Origin: an uncultured Lachnospiraceae bacterium
Lineage (GTDB): Bacteria; Bacillota; Clostridia; Lachnospirales; Lachnospiraceae
DNA length: 64,000 nt
Direction of reading: 5' to 3'
Assembly: GCA_947648875.1 (NCBI GenBank)
Contig: CANSPM010000004.1
Coordinates: 47,904 to 111,903, forward strand
Under the pieces are notes generated by a model. It had not been told where the DNA came from, did not search any database, and saw only the letters and a list, made by a program, of their open reading frames with translations. A program made the translations under genes and the position numbers. Positions 54,981 to 64,000 of the stretch are shown here, in pieces. How positions within the stretch are numbered: the stretch's first letter is position 1; each line of letters starts with the position of its first letter.

Positions 54981-55874
54981 ATGTTTAAGCTGTTTGGAAA
55001 AAAAGAGGGATCGCTGGAGGATCAGCTGGCAGCATGCCGGCAAAAAAAGGATTGGGCGGGGCTGGCCAGAGCCTGTTATCGGGCAGGTACATCCGCTATG
55101 GACGAGGGAGAACTTGACCGTGCCCAGCTGTGGCTGCACCGGGCCGATACCATCTACAGCGCCGATGACAGAGTCTGCAAAAAGGTGGGCGACAGACTTA
55201 TGGATGACTGCTCCCAGCGCATCGGGCAGTTGGAGAATGCCTCCCTCTTGTATAACAATATCCCGGCGCAGGTGGAGGAGATGGCCGGGGAAATGGAGGA
55301 TGACAAAGTGCGGATATGGGGCCTTTTGTCTCTGGCCAGACTTGTTAAACTGGGAGAACGGCTGTCTGTTCTCCCAGGCTGCGAGGTTTTGGGAAGGCTT
55401 GGCTGGGCGGTGGACACGGTGCGCAGGACTTTTCAGGAACCTCCTGCGGAGAATGAATTTAACGGCCTGCGGGATATGAGCGGCGCTCTGTATGAGCTGG
55501 GAGACAGCCCGGATTTCTGGGGGACGGGAAACGCCGTCCCGGTTTCCGGCGGCGCTCCTCTCCAGGTGTTTGACCTCAATGGGATGATGGGAGTCCATCT
55601 GGAGATAGATGCCTATCTTGACGCCCATCTTCGGATGGCAGCGGCCCTGAGCCGGGGGGAGGAGCCTCCGGCCCCGGAGACGGGCGTGATTGCCCAGGCG
55701 CTGTTGCCGGACTACTACGTCCGCACTGGCGGGGGAAAACTGGAGGAGAATCCACATATAAAAGCCGAGATGGAGAGAATCTGGAGCGATTACCGGTTTC
55801 TGGACGGAGAACCTGATTGGGATCAGGTGGTGCAGAGAGTAGAGGAGTATAAGAAATTGGATATTCTGGCCTGA
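54981..55874 (+). CDS. Helical (TPR-like) protein of unknown function
   Basis: A 297-residue cytoplasmic protein after AAAGGAGACGCATAACA. The N-terminal 90 residues look like a tetratricopeptide pair (LEDQLAACRQKKDWAGLARA, AMDEGELDRAQLWLHRADTI). The C-terminal half is mixed (PLQVFDLNGMMGVHLEIDAY, then QALLPDYYVRTGGGKLEENP). No catalytic motif or export signal is visible and I do not recognise the family. It is 40 bp after the xylanase gene and may share its transcript, with a terminator following. Confidence 0.75.
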   Translation: MFKLFGKKEGSLEDQLAACRQKKDWAGLARACYRAGTSAMDEGELDRAQLWLHRADTIYSADDRVCKKVGDRLMDDCSQRIGQLENASLLYNNIPAQVEEMAGEMEDDKVRIWGLLSLARLVKLGERLSVLPGCEVLGRLGWAVDTVRRTFQEPPAENEFNGLRDMSGALYELGDSPDFWGTGNAVPVSGGAPLQVFDLNGMMGVHLEIDAYLDAHLRMAAALSRGEEPPAPETGVIAQALLPDYYVRTGGGKLEENPHIKAEMERIWSDYRFLDGEPDWDQVVQRVEEYKKLDILA

Positions 55875-55950
55875 AGGATTCGGAAAGGATTTGCCGGGGC
55901 GCGTCAGATATTTTCCTTTCACGGAGGAAAAGTTGTCAACGAAAATAAAG

Positions 55951-55993
55951 AAAAGCGATCCATATTTTGACAAAAAGTATGGATCGCTTTTTG
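55951..55993 (+). terminator. Strong terminator before spoIIE
   Basis: A 14-bp stem (AAAAGCGATCCATA / TATGGATCGCTTTT) with a T-rich right flank. The surrounding 237 bp have no other feature. Confidence 0.8.
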
Positions 55994-56111
55994 TATACTT
56001 GTGAATGCCGTATAGGACAGGCCTACGGCGTGAGGCTCCCACGGGGGCCGGGCGCGGCGGAAAGTATGTGGGATATGCGGCGCAAGGACAGGATAGGGAG
56101 CAGGTGATAGT

Positions 56112-57404
56112 ATGTTGACAACAGCAGGCAGGGGGAGACGGGAGCAGTTTAGCGTAATGCTGTCAGACTACGGAAGGGGAAGGCTTTTGGCCTATGCGGA
56201 CAGTTTTCGGGAACTGTCCAGAAGTTATCGGGAGGAACTGGTAAATGTAAGAGACCGGCAGCGGGAGGGCGTTTCCAGACAGCAGGTGCTGGAAGAGCGC
56301 AGACTTTGGGAAAACCGGCAGGCGCTTTGCCATAATCTGGATGAAATGTCCCAGATCATGGCCAGGCTGGCGGCGGAGGTGTTTCGCCTGACACCCCTCC
56401 CTCCACGGGAGGAAAAGACAGTGACCCGTGCCCTGAAACAGGAGGGCATCACGGTACTGGATATATTTTATATCGACCGGCCCGCCCGGGAGGATATGCA
56501 GGATGTGGAGTGCGCGGAGGAAGCGGAGGACGCAGGCGGGTCGGGGACGACGATCGGACTGCATATGCTCACCCAAAGGATGGTGGGTCATGGCAGTCAG
56601 GAAGTGGCGGACATGCTTTCCGTGCTGCTGGGACGGCGGCTGATTGTGTCCGTGACCAGCCCTCAGCAGATCCAGGAGAGGGAGGGCACCTATCTGTTTG
56701 TGGAGGAACCCCGCTTTGTGGTTATAACCGGCAGCGCCCGGGCCGTGAAGGAGAATGAGACGGTCTCCGGGGATAATTACTCCATTATTCAGTCGGATCG
56801 AGGCTGGCTGACCGTGCTACTTTCCGACGGTATGGGCTGCGGCGAGGAGGCCAGCGCCGACAGCAGTCAGGTGCTGGATATGATGGAAAAAATGCTGGAG
56901 GCCGGCTTTGAGACGGATATGGCCCTGGGGCTGGTAAACAGCGCCCTGCTGGCTTCCGGAGACGTGTCGGGAAGACGCAATATGTCCACATTGGACAGTT
57001 GCAGTCTGAACTTATACCAGGGCATGTGCGTGTTTCGCAAAGTGGGAGCCGCCGCTTCTTTTCTGAAGAGCAACAGTTATGTGGAGCAGATCAGCCTGCC
57101 GGGGCTGCCTCTAGGCATTTTGGCGGAGGGGGAGGAACAGGATTTCCAGGGGATGTTGCGCCAGAGTGTGAGCCGCGAGCTGATTGACAACGACTATATC
57201 ATTATGATGTCCGACGGGGTGCTGGACGCTCTGCGGGAGAGTGGGTATGAGGATGCCATGGTCCAGTACCTGGAAGATATGCGGGAGCAGCATCCAGACG
57301 AGATGGCCAGGAATCTGTTACAATTCGTGTTGCGGTGCAGCCAGGGGCGCATTCTGGATGATATGACCGTGCTGGTGCTGGGGGTGTTTGACAGCCACAG
57401 GTGA
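56112..57404 (+). CDS. SpoIIE-like PP2C phosphatase lacking the membrane domain
   Basis: A 430-residue protein. Residues about 1-190 match the regulatory linker of SpoIIE (LAYADSFRELSRSYREELVN, DIFYIDRPAR). Residues 195-430 are the PP2C phosphatase with the metal motifs LLSDGMGCGEEAS, IIMMSDGVLDAL and DDMTVLVLGVF. Full SpoIIE has over 800 residues with ten membrane helices at its N-terminus; these are absent here. It would dephosphorylate SpoIIAA to activate sigma-F, but cannot be anchored to the septum in the usual way. Its place before tilS-hpt-ftsH is the classical spoIIE site. Confidence 0.88.
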   Translation: MLTTAGRGRREQFSVMLSDYGRGRLLAYADSFRELSRSYREELVNVRDRQREGVSRQQVLEERRLWENRQALCHNLDEMSQIMARLAAEVFRLTPLPPREEKTVTRALKQEGITVLDIFYIDRPAREDMQDVECAEEAEDAGGSGTTIGLHMLTQRMVGHGSQEVADMLSVLLGRRLIVSVTSPQQIQEREGTYLFVEEPRFVVITGSARAVKENETVSGDNYSIIQSDRGWLTVLLSDGMGCGEEASADSSQVLDMMEKMLEAGFETDMALGLVNSALLASGDVSGRRNMSTLDSCSLNLYQGMCVFRKVGAAASFLKSNSYVEQISLPGLPLGILAEGEEQDFQGMLRQSVSRELIDNDYIIMMSDGVLDALRESGYEDAMVQYLEDMREQHPDEMARNLLQFVLRCSQGRILDDMTVLVLGVFDSHR

Positions 57405-57467
57405 GCGCACGGAGTCCTCTGGCGGCACCCCATTGACATTTGTCAGGAAGACGGCTATCATAGGGGT

Positions 57468-58931
57468 ATGAGTGAGCGATATGATGACCTGGAAGAACGT
57501 GTAATGAACTATAGTAGAGCGCATCAGCTCTTCGCGCCGGGAGACGGTGTGGTGCTGGGCGTATCCGGGGGGGCGGATTCTGTCTGCCTCCTGTTTGCGC
57601 TATATGGGCTTGCCCGGGAACTGGAGATCAAGCTGTATGTGGTGCATGTCAATCACGGCATTCGCCGTGACGCAGGCCAGGACGCAGCCTATGTGGAGAA
57701 ATTGTGCCGACGGCTTGCAGTACCTTTTACTCTGGTGGAGGAGGACGTGGAGGCAGTGGCCCGGCGGCAGGGCTGTTCCACCGAGGAGGCGGGACGGCAG
57801 GTGCGCTACGAGGCCTTCCACAGGGAGATGGAGCGGCGGCGGGCACAGAAGATTGCCGTGGCCCACAACGCCGGAGACCGGGCGGAGACCATGTTGCTCA
57901 ATCTTTTCCGGGGCAGCGGGCTTACGGGCCTTGGAAGCATCCGGCCGGCGCGGGAAGGGATTGTGAGGCCGCTGCTGGGGTTGGAGCGCAGGGCGATTGA
58001 AGCCTACCTGGAGCGGAGACAGATTTCCTGGCGACAGGACAGTACCAACGAAACGGATGCATACACCCGCAATCGCGTCAGACGTCATATTCTGCCCTAC
58101 GCGGAACGGGAGATTTGTAGCGGTGCTGCGGCCCATCTGTGCAGGACGGCGGATATTTTTATGGAAATTGAAGATTATATGGAGGAACAGATCCGGCAGG
58201 CCAGGGGATTGTGCGTCGCCAGAGAGGGGACCGGACAGGAGGGGACATCCCGGCTTATTCTGTTTTGCGCCGCCATTGAAGACCTGCATCCCGCCTTACA
58301 GAAAGGGATGCTTCTGTCCGTGTTAAAGGAGTTCTCTCCCGTCCATAAAGACATGGGAGCCGGGCAGGTGGAGCAGATGCTGGCGCTGTGCGTGCAGCCT
58401 GGGAATCGGGAGATCCATCTGCCCCAGGGAATCAGGGCGTCGCGCAGCTATGACCGGGTCATTCTGGAGCGGCGGCGGGAGACGGAGGAGACGGCGGTTC
58501 CCTCCGCAGTCCCGATACCGGTACCCCAATCTCCGGGGGAGAGTCATATCTGTAAGGTGCCGGGGGGCATACTGCGTCTGACGTGCCTTGAAAAAGTGAA
58601 TCAGGGGGATCAGGTATACAAAAAAAGTGTGAATCTTTTGGAAAATGAGTGTACGGAATGGCTTGATTGTGATAAAATAAAAGAACTATTGGAATGGAGA
58701 ACCCGCCAGATGGGGGACTATCTACAGATACGAACTCCTTCGGGCTATGGGCGCAAGACCATCAAAAGTCTGTTTATAGACGAGAAGGTGCCCAGCCGGG
58801 AGCGGGACCATATTCCTCTGCTGGCTCAGGGCAGCCATATCCTGTGGGTGGCGGGAGGGCGGATCTGTGAATCCTGCAAGATAAGCGACTATACGAGACA
58901 GATCCTGAAAGTAGAGTACGAAAGGGAATGA
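57468..58931 (+). CDS. tilS: tRNA(Ile)-lysidine synthase
   Basis: A 487-residue enzyme that converts cytidine 34 of tRNA-Ile(CAT) to lysidine, using ATP. The PP-loop SGGADS lies at 33-38 (VLGVSGGADSVCLLFAL), followed by HVNHGIRRDAGQDAAYVEKL and the motif RNRVRRHILP. The C-terminal TilS domain has YLQIRTPSGYGRKTIKSLFI. The ATG at 57468 has a weak ribosome binding site; an ATG 36 bases later is possible. It is essential housekeeping in the conserved spoIIE-tilS-hpt-ftsH order. Confidence 0.95.
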   Translation: MSERYDDLEERVMNYSRAHQLFAPGDGVVLGVSGGADSVCLLFALYGLARELEIKLYVVHVNHGIRRDAGQDAAYVEKLCRRLAVPFTLVEEDVEAVARRQGCSTEEAGRQVRYEAFHREMERRRAQKIAVAHNAGDRAETMLLNLFRGSGLTGLGSIRPAREGIVRPLLGLERRAIEAYLERRQISWRQDSTNETDAYTRNRVRRHILPYAEREICSGAAAHLCRTADIFMEIEDYMEEQIRQARGLCVAREGTGQEGTSRLILFCAAIEDLHPALQKGMLLSVLKEFSPVHKDMGAGQVEQMLALCVQPGNREIHLPQGIRASRSYDRVILERRRETEETAVPSAVPIPVPQSPGESHICKVPGGILRLTCLEKVNQGDQVYKKSVNLLENECTEWLDCDKIKELLEWRTRQMGDYLQIRTPSGYGRKTIKSLFIDEKVPSRERDHIPLLAQGSHILWVAGGRICESCKISDYTRQILKVEYERE

Positions 58932-58949
58932 GATACGAAAGGAGCAAAT

Positions 58950-59474
58950 ATGGCGGAACATGTGGAGGTACTGATAACGGAGGAGGATGTAGATGCCAGG
59001 ATTCAGGAGATCGGTGAGCAGATCAGCCGGGATTATGAGGGCAGGCAGGTGCACCTGGTATGTGTGCTCAAGGGCGGCAGCTTTTTCATGTGCGAGCTGG
59101 CCAAGCGAATCAGCGTGCCGGTATCGCTGGATTTTATGTCCGTGTCCAGCTATGGCAAGGACACCAAGTCCAGCGGCGTGGTGAAGATTGTAAAGGACCT
59201 GGATGAGTCCCTGCGGGATAAGGATGTGCTGGTGGTGGAGGATATCGTGGATTCCGGCAGAACCCTGAGTTACCTGCTGGAGATGCTGCGGGACCGGGGG
59301 CCCAAATCCCTGCGCCTTTGTACACTGCTGGATAAGCCTGAACGAAGGGTGGTGGAAGTGCGGGTTGACTATACCGGCTTCCGGATTCCGGATGAATTTG
59401 TGGTGGGCTACGGTCTGGACTATGACCAGAGATACCGGAATCTGCCCTATATCGGTGTCGTAAAATTTGATTAG
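58950..59474 (+). CDS. hpt: Hypoxanthine phosphoribosyltransferase
   Basis: A 174-residue enzyme salvaging hypoxanthine and guanine with PRPP. The PRPP-binding loop is [14 protein letters not shown] (93-106). Other family elements are [19 protein letters not shown] and DFMSVSSYG, and the C-terminal [33 protein letters not shown] precedes the ATG. It lies 18 bp after tilS and close to ftsH, forming the usual trio. Confidence 0.96.
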   Translation: MAEHVEVLITEEDVDARIQEIGEQISRDYEGRQVHLVCVLKGGSFFMCELAKRISVPVSLDFMSVSSYGKDTKSSGVVKIVKDLDESLRDKDVLVVEDIVDSGRTLSYLLEMLRDRGPKSLRLCTLLDKPERRVVEVRVDYTGFRIPDEFVVGYGLDYDQRYRNLPYIGVVKFD

Positions 59475-59484
59475 GAGGCGTCCA

Positions 59485-61293
59485 TTGAAACCAAACAGAT
59501 ATTTCAGTTCCTATTTTATATTAATTGCCTTCCTGCTGGTTATGCTGGCATTGATCTCCATGTTCCGCAGGCAGGAAAATGATTACACCCAGGCGCAGTT
59601 TATCAGGGATTTGGACAGTGGCGCGGTCCGGGAGGTTATCATTACGCCAAACAGAGAAGCTCCCACCGGGTACGCGAAAGTGGTGTTCGGAGAAGTGGTG
59701 AAGGAGTTGTACGCCACGGATATACGTGAAGTGGAGGCTATCTCCAGAGAACACGGATATGAGCCCACCGTGGAGGATATAGAGAGGGAGAGCCTGTTTT
59801 TTACCACCATACTGCCGCTGCTGGTGATTGCGGGCATGTTCATTTTCTTCTTTATGATGATGAATGCCCAGAACGCGGGCGGCGGCAACAGCAAGATGAT
59901 GAATTTCGGCAGACACCGGGCCGTGCGGCTTTTCGCCGGGGAAAACAAGACCAATTTCGGCATGGTGGCGGGCCTTAAGGAGGAGAAGGAGGAATTGGAG
60001 GAGATTGTGGATTTCCTGCGCACTCCTTCCAAATACACCAAACTGGGCGCCCGGATTCCCAAGGGCGTACTGCTGGAGGGACCTCCCGGAACCGGAAAGA
60101 CGCTGCTGGCCAAGGCCGTGGCCGGGGAGGCGGGCGTGCCCTTTTTCAGCATCTCCGGCTCCGATTTTGTAGAGATGTTTGTGGGCGTGGGCGCCAGCCG
60201 TGTCAGGGATCTCTTTGCGGACGCCAAGAGAAATTCTCCCTGTATTGTGTTTATCGACGAGATTGACGCCGTGGCCCGCAGAAGAGGCACCGGCATGGGC
60301 GGCGGACATGACGAGAGAGAGCAGACATTGAACCAGCTGCTGGTGGAGATGGACGGCTTCGGAGTCAACGAGGGCATTATCGTCATGGCGGCTACTAACC
60401 GTGTGGATATTCTGGACCCCGCCATTCTGCGTCCGGGCCGCTTTGACCGCAAGGTGGCGGTGGGGAGGCCGGATGTGCGTGGCAGAGAGGAAATTTTAAA
60501 AGTGCACGCTCGCAACAAGGCGCTGTCGGAGGATGTGAATCTGGAGAGAGTGGCTCAGACTACGGCGGGATTTTCCGGGGCGGATCTGGAGAATCTTATG
60601 AATGAAGCCGCCATCAATGCCGCCAAGAAGGACAGGGCTTTTGTACAGCAGGAGGATATTGAAGCCGCCTTTGTCAAGGTGGGCATTGGTGCGGAGAAAA
60701 AGAGCCGCATTATCTCCGAGAAGGAGAAGAAGATTACTGCGTACCACGAGGCGGGGCACGCGATATTGTTCCATGTGCTGCCCGATGTGGGACCGGTACA
60801 CACGGTGTCCATCATCCCCACAGGACTGGGGGCGGCGGGGTATACCATGCCCCTGCCGGAAAAGGATGAGATGTTCCTGACCAAGGGCAAAATGTTGCAG
60901 GATATCATGGTGTCCCTTGGCGGAAGGATCGCTGAGGAAATCATATTTAAGGATATAACCACCGGTGCTTCCAGTGACATCAAGAAAGCCACCAAGGAGG
61001 CCCGCCGTATGGTGACCCGCTACGGCATGTCCGATCAGATCGGCGTGATCTGCTATGATGACGACGACGACGAGGTGTTTATCGGCAAGGATCTCGCCCA
61101 TGCAAAGAGCCACAGCGAGACGGTCTCAGGTGAGATCGACAGGGAAGTCAAGGCTATCATCGACGATTGCTATGCCAGAGCCAAGGCATTGATTCTGGAG
61201 CACGAAAATGTACTGCACAGCTGCGCGGAGCTGTTGTTACAGAAGGAGAAGATCGGGCAGGAGGAATTTGAGGCACTTTTCCAAACGGCATAG
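59485..61293 (+). CDS. ftsH: ATP-dependent zinc metalloprotease FtsH (TTG start)
   Basis: A 602-residue membrane AAA+ protease for quality control. The start is a TTG at 59485, six bases after the perfect AGGAGG that follows the hpt stop. It has two membrane helices ([35 protein letters not shown]), an AAA domain with Walker A GPPGTGKT (199-206) and Walker [10 protein letters not shown], the SRH region, and a protease site His421-Glu-x-x-His425 in [12 protein letters not shown]. The C-terminal tail is short. It is the last gene of the block, followed by a terminator. Confidence 0.97.
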   Translation: MKPNRYFSSYFILIAFLLVMLALISMFRRQENDYTQAQFIRDLDSGAVREVIITPNREAPTGYAKVVFGEVVKELYATDIREVEAISREHGYEPTVEDIERESLFFTTILPLLVIAGMFIFFFMMMNAQNAGGGNSKMMNFGRHRAVRLFAGENKTNFGMVAGLKEEKEELEEIVDFLRTPSKYTKLGARIPKGVLLEGPPGTGKTLLAKAVAGEAGVPFFSISGSDFVEMFVGVGASRVRDLFADAKRNSPCIVFIDEIDAVARRRGTGMGGGHDEREQTLNQLLVEMDGFGVNEGIIVMAATNRVDILDPAILRPGRFDRKVAVGRPDVRGREEILKVHARNKALSEDVNLERVAQTTAGFSGADLENLMNEAAINAAKKDRAFVQQEDIEAAFVKVGIGAEKKSRIISEKEKKITAYHEAGHAILFHVLPDVGPVHTVSIIPTGLGAAGYTMPLPEKDEMFLTKGKMLQDIMVSLGGRIAEEIIFKDITTGASSDIKKATKEARRMVTRYGMSDQIGVICYDDDDDEVFIGKDLAHAKSHSETVSGEIDREVKAIIDDCYARAKALILEHENVLHSCAELLLQKEKIGQEEFEALFQTA

Positions 61294-61717
61294 AGAGCAG
61301 CGAAGAACGGTGTGAAATGGTAAATGTGCACAAAAACATGGTGCTGGTTTTGTAATATTTGTGAAAACTGAGTCTAGGCAAAAGGGGGAGGGCATGGTAT
61401 TATAATATGCGTAACCCCCCAATACATTATATAGTTTTTTGCTATACCCCATAAGAAAGAAATACCTTCTCTAAAAAGGACAGCTTAACGGCTGTCTTTT
61501 TTACTATAGAACCTGTGACTTTGAGAGGAAAGGGCATCTGGCCGCTGTTTGAGGGGATCAAGGCCTGGAATATCCGAAAACGGCACTGAACAATCAGGCT
61601 ATTGGAAAATACTGGTACTATAGTACTGGTTATTCGGGGAGATCAAATACTTGCGCAGTCATTCATAAAATATTAAAATAGAAGTGATACACACCATGTT
61701 AATCAGGAGGTAAGGAC
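61294..61717. other. 424-bp intergenic region after ftsH
   Basis: It contains a terminator (61475-61502) and AT-rich sequence before the GH13 gene. No coding potential or riboswitch was recognised. Confidence 0.5.
61475..61502 (+). terminator. Terminator downstream of ftsH
   Basis: GACAGC / GCTGTC stem flanked by AAAAAG and T6, with a TTAACG loop. It is about 180 bp after the ftsH stop. Confidence 0.75.
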
Positions 61718-63850
61718 ATGGATATAGACCATATACGCAAAGTGGAAGAAAGTCAGATGTACATGGCGACAATGCGCCCTGTTTTTAATAAGAGAGCTCT
61801 GTTCACAGACACCACAGAGAACTATGTAAGTCCCGCCGAACCGGCGCCCTATGACAGGGTAACCATCCGTTTCAGAACGGCCAGACATAATGTGGACCGG
61901 GTATTCTTTATTTATAAAAAGCAGCGATATCTGATGACCCGCGCGGAGTCGGAAGGGATGTTCGACTATTATACCCATGAACTTCAGTTGGAGAATGAAA
62001 AGGTCACATATCATTTTGAAGTGGAGACCGGCAAACTGTCCGGCATCTATGATGTGAGGGGACTGGCCAGGGACGTGAATGAATATTATGATTTTGTGAT
62101 ATTGCCCGGTTTCAAAACCCCGGCCTGGGCCAAGGGCGCGGTGATGTACCAAATCTATGTGGATCGTTTCTGCAACGGCGATACCAGCAATGATGTGCTG
62201 ACGGATGAGTATACCTATATCGGGGAACATGTACATCGTGTGGAGGATTGGGACCGCTATCCGGCACAGATGGATGTGCGGGAATTTTACGGCGGCGATT
62301 TGCAGGGCGTGCTGGACAAAATGGATTATTTGCAGGATCTGGGCATAGAGGCGATCTATTTTAATCCCTTGTTTGTATCTCCCTCCAATCATAAATATGA
62401 CATCCAGGACTATGACTTTATTGATCCTCATTTCGGAAAAATTATCAGCGACCAGGGCAATCTGCTTGCCCCCGGGGACAAAGATAACAGCCATGCCAGC
62501 AGATACATTGACCGTGTGACCAACAGGGCCAATCTGGAGGCGAGCAATTCGCTCTTCGTGCGGGTGGTGGAAGAGGCGCACCGCCGGGGAATAAAGGTGA
62601 TTCTGGACGGAGTGTTCAATCACTGCGGCTCCTTCAACAAATGGATGGACCGGGAGCGGATCTATGAGCACGCGCCGGGGTATGAGAAAGGCGCGTATGT
62701 ATCCGGCGACAGTCCCTACAAGGATTATTTTGCCTTTTACAGCGCTAACTGGCCCTACAACAAGGACTATGACGGCTGGTGGGGACACGACACTCTGCCC
62801 AAGCTAAACTATGAGGGCTCCAAGGCCCTGTATGAATATGTGCTGCGCATCGGCGCCAAATGGGTGTCGCCTCCATATAATGTGGATGGATGGCGTCTGG
62901 ACGTGGCGGCGGACCTGGGCCACAGTCCGGAGTTCAACCACCACTTCTGGCAGGAATTTCGGCGGGCAGTGAAGGAGGCCAATCCCAATGCCATTATTTT
63001 GGCGGAGCACTATGGCAACACAAGGGAATGGCTACAGGGCAACGAGTGGGACACGGTGATGAACTATGATGCCTTCATGGAGCCGGTGACATGGTTTCTG
63101 ACAGGAATGGAGAAACACAGCGACGATTTCCGGGAAGACCTTCTGGGTAATGCGGACAGTTTTTGGGGAGCCATGAAACATCACAGTTCCAATTTGGCCA
63201 TGCCCAGCTGGCAGGTGGCCATGAACGAATTGTCCAACCACGACCATTCCCGGTTCCTGACCCGCACCAATCACAAGGTGGGCCGGACCAGCACTTTGGG
63301 GCCGGAGGCGGCCAACCAGGGGATCAACAAGGCCGTGTTCCGAATCGCGGTGGTAATGCAGATGAGCTGGGTGGGCGCCCCTACCATTTACTATGGAGAT
63401 GAGGCGGGGGTGTGCGGATTCACGGACCCCGACAACAGAAGGACGTATCCCTGGGGACATGAAGATCAGGAACTCATAGATTTTCATAAGACCATAATAC
63501 GGATTCATAAGAGCCATCAGGAGTTGAAGACCGGTTCTATAAAATATATTGACTCCGATTACAATTACATGGCATATGGACGCTTCAACCGCGGGGAACA
63601 GTGCGTGATTGTGGTAAACAACAACTCCCACGAAGTGGATAAGGAAGTCACGGTGTGGGAAGCCAATATTCCCCGCACAGGCACTATGGTGCAGCTGATC
63701 CGAACCTGCCAGGAGGGCTACAGTACAGAGCCTGTGGAATACCGGATTTATGCCGGAAAAATCAGAATTTTGCTTCCCGGGTTTTCGGCGGTGATTCTGA
63801 AGTATCAGAGACCCCGGGGGGAGGAATCCTCTACTGCAGGCCAGGGCTGA
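61718..63850 (+). CDS. GH13 alpha-amylase family enzyme (neopullulanase/cyclomaltodextrinase-like)
   Basis: A 710-residue enzyme without a signal peptide, preceded by CAGGAGGTAAGGAC. The N-terminal 130 residues are a CBM34-type sandwich (YDRVTIRFRTARHNVDRVFF). The barrel has DGVFNHCG, the nucleophile Asp395 in GWRLDVAADL, acid/base Glu430 in IILAEHYG and transition-state Asp509 in LSNHDHSRF. The C-terminal domain is a beta sandwich. A neopullulanase or maltogenic-type activity on imported maltodextrins or cyclodextrins is most likely. It is a single gene between ftsH and tRNA-Tyr. Confidence 0.93.
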   Translation: MDIDHIRKVEESQMYMATMRPVFNKRALFTDTTENYVSPAEPAPYDRVTIRFRTARHNVDRVFFIYKKQRYLMTRAESEGMFDYYTHELQLENEKVTYHFEVETGKLSGIYDVRGLARDVNEYYDFVILPGFKTPAWAKGAVMYQIYVDRFCNGDTSNDVLTDEYTYIGEHVHRVEDWDRYPAQMDVREFYGGDLQGVLDKMDYLQDLGIEAIYFNPLFVSPSNHKYDIQDYDFIDPHFGKIISDQGNLLAPGDKDNSHASRYIDRVTNRANLEASNSLFVRVVEEAHRRGIKVILDGVFNHCGSFNKWMDRERIYEHAPGYEKGAYVSGDSPYKDYFAFYSANWPYNKDYDGWWGHDTLPKLNYEGSKALYEYVLRIGAKWVSPPYNVDGWRLDVAADLGHSPEFNHHFWQEFRRAVKEANPNAIILAEHYGNTREWLQGNEWDTVMNYDAFMEPVTWFLTGMEKHSDDFREDLLGNADSFWGAMKHHSSNLAMPSWQVAMNELSNHDHSRFLTRTNHKVGRTSTLGPEAANQGINKAVFRIAVVMQMSWVGAPTIYYGDEAGVCGFTDPDNRRTYPWGHEDQELIDFHKTIIRIHKSHQELKTGSIKYIDSDYNYMAYGRFNRGEQCVIVVNNNSHEVDKEVTVWEANIPRTGTMVQLIRTCQEGYSTEPVEYRIYAGKIRILLPGFSAVILKYQRPRGEESSTAGQG

Positions 63851-63885
63851 ACCGTATCTACGGACAGATTTTTTGAAAAATCCAG

Positions 63886-63914
63886 TTGCAATTTAGGGGG
63901 ACATATGCTACAAT
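63886..63914 (+). promoter_or_regulatory. Promoter of the tRNA-Tyr gene
   Basis: TTGCAA (63886-63891), 17-bp spacer, TACAAT (63909-63914), about 33 bp before the tRNA start. Typical of a stable-RNA promoter. Confidence 0.75.
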
Positions 63915-63946
63915 GTCTTAGGTTAGAGCGCTGATGCGCTTTCCTT

Positions 63947-64000
63947 GGATGGATTCCCGAGTGGCCAAAGGGGACAGACTGTAAATCTGCTGCAAATTGC
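63947..64000 (+). tRNA. tRNA-Tyr (GTA), 5' part; continues beyond the window
   Basis: The sequence begins with acceptor GGATGGA, then TT and a D-arm (CCCGAGTGGCCAAAGGGG), and reaches an anticodon loop CTGTAAA with anticodon GTA at 63981-63983. The long variable arm expected of tRNA-Tyr has just begun at the window edge. The 3' part is missing. Confidence 0.9.

Noticed and set aside
63841..64000. tRNA-associated integration site (att) at the window end
   Set aside because: Only the 5' part of the tRNA-Tyr gene is in view and no integrase is seen, so nothing supports an integrated element here.

Overview
The window looks like a chromosomal segment of a spore-forming Clostridia member, most likely Lachnospiraceae from a gut or rumen habitat. 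The evidence is a run of sporulation genes (yabP, yabQ, a spoIIE-like phosphatase, a CotS-like protein), a T-box leader on thrS, Gram-positive ribosome binding sites (AGGAGG), lipoproteins in place of periplasmic proteins, and many plant-glycan enzymes. Most genes are fairly GC-rich. Three stretches (about 32.3-34.3 kb, thyX at 40.9-41.5 kb and the 8.1-8.6 kb intergenic zone) are visibly more AT-rich.

Layout. 0-9 kb is mixed: the end of a chemotaxis receptor overlapping an FMN-binding lipoprotein, a short XRE regulator, thrS with its T-box, an Rpn/PD-(D/E)XK protein with a 12-bp tandem repeat, a GH27 alpha-galactosidase, a small zinc-ribbon protein, a PPP-type phosphoesterase, and a gene-poor zone with small ORFs and hairpins. 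9.2-14.3 kb holds a soluble hybrid histidine kinase translationally coupled to a GGDEF protein. 14.4-40.7 kb is a large arabinose/xylose-glycan locus. It has a secreted GH51 enzyme, a nine-gene operon for two ATPase-less sugar ABC transporters with accessory NHL/YIP1 and DUF5696-type proteins plus a LamG lipoprotein, an ArsR-type regulator, an intracellular GH51, a GH43 and a GH31 alpha-xylosidase. The inferred logic is surface trimming of arabinoxylan or arabinan, uptake of oligomers by the two permease pairs (energised by an ATPase encoded elsewhere), and cytoplasmic cleavage by GH51, GH43 and GH31.

A compact AT-rich three-gene operon (32,296-34,266) interrupts this locus. Its third product has the D/E/D/D signature of a PIN nuclease plus a cysteine-rich insertion. 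The first two products are unrecognised. This is the best candidate in the window for an undescribed system (defence or toxin-antitoxin).

40.9-50.7 kb carries thyX, an ADP-ribosyltransferase-like small protein, an M3 peptidase, a membrane-anchored parvulin-like foldase, a Cof-type phosphatase, CCA tRNA nucleotidyltransferase, a CotS-like protein and a PEGA lipoprotein. 50.8-61.3 kb is the conserved hup-rqcP-yabP-yabQ-divIC ... spoIIE-tilS-hpt-ftsH block, into which a membrane-anchored GH10 xylanase and a helical protein of unknown function are inserted between divIC and spoIIE. The window ends with a GH13 amylase-type enzyme and the 5' part of a tRNA-Tyr gene with a clear promoter.

All product calls rest on reading motifs and translated sequence. 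No database search was possible.
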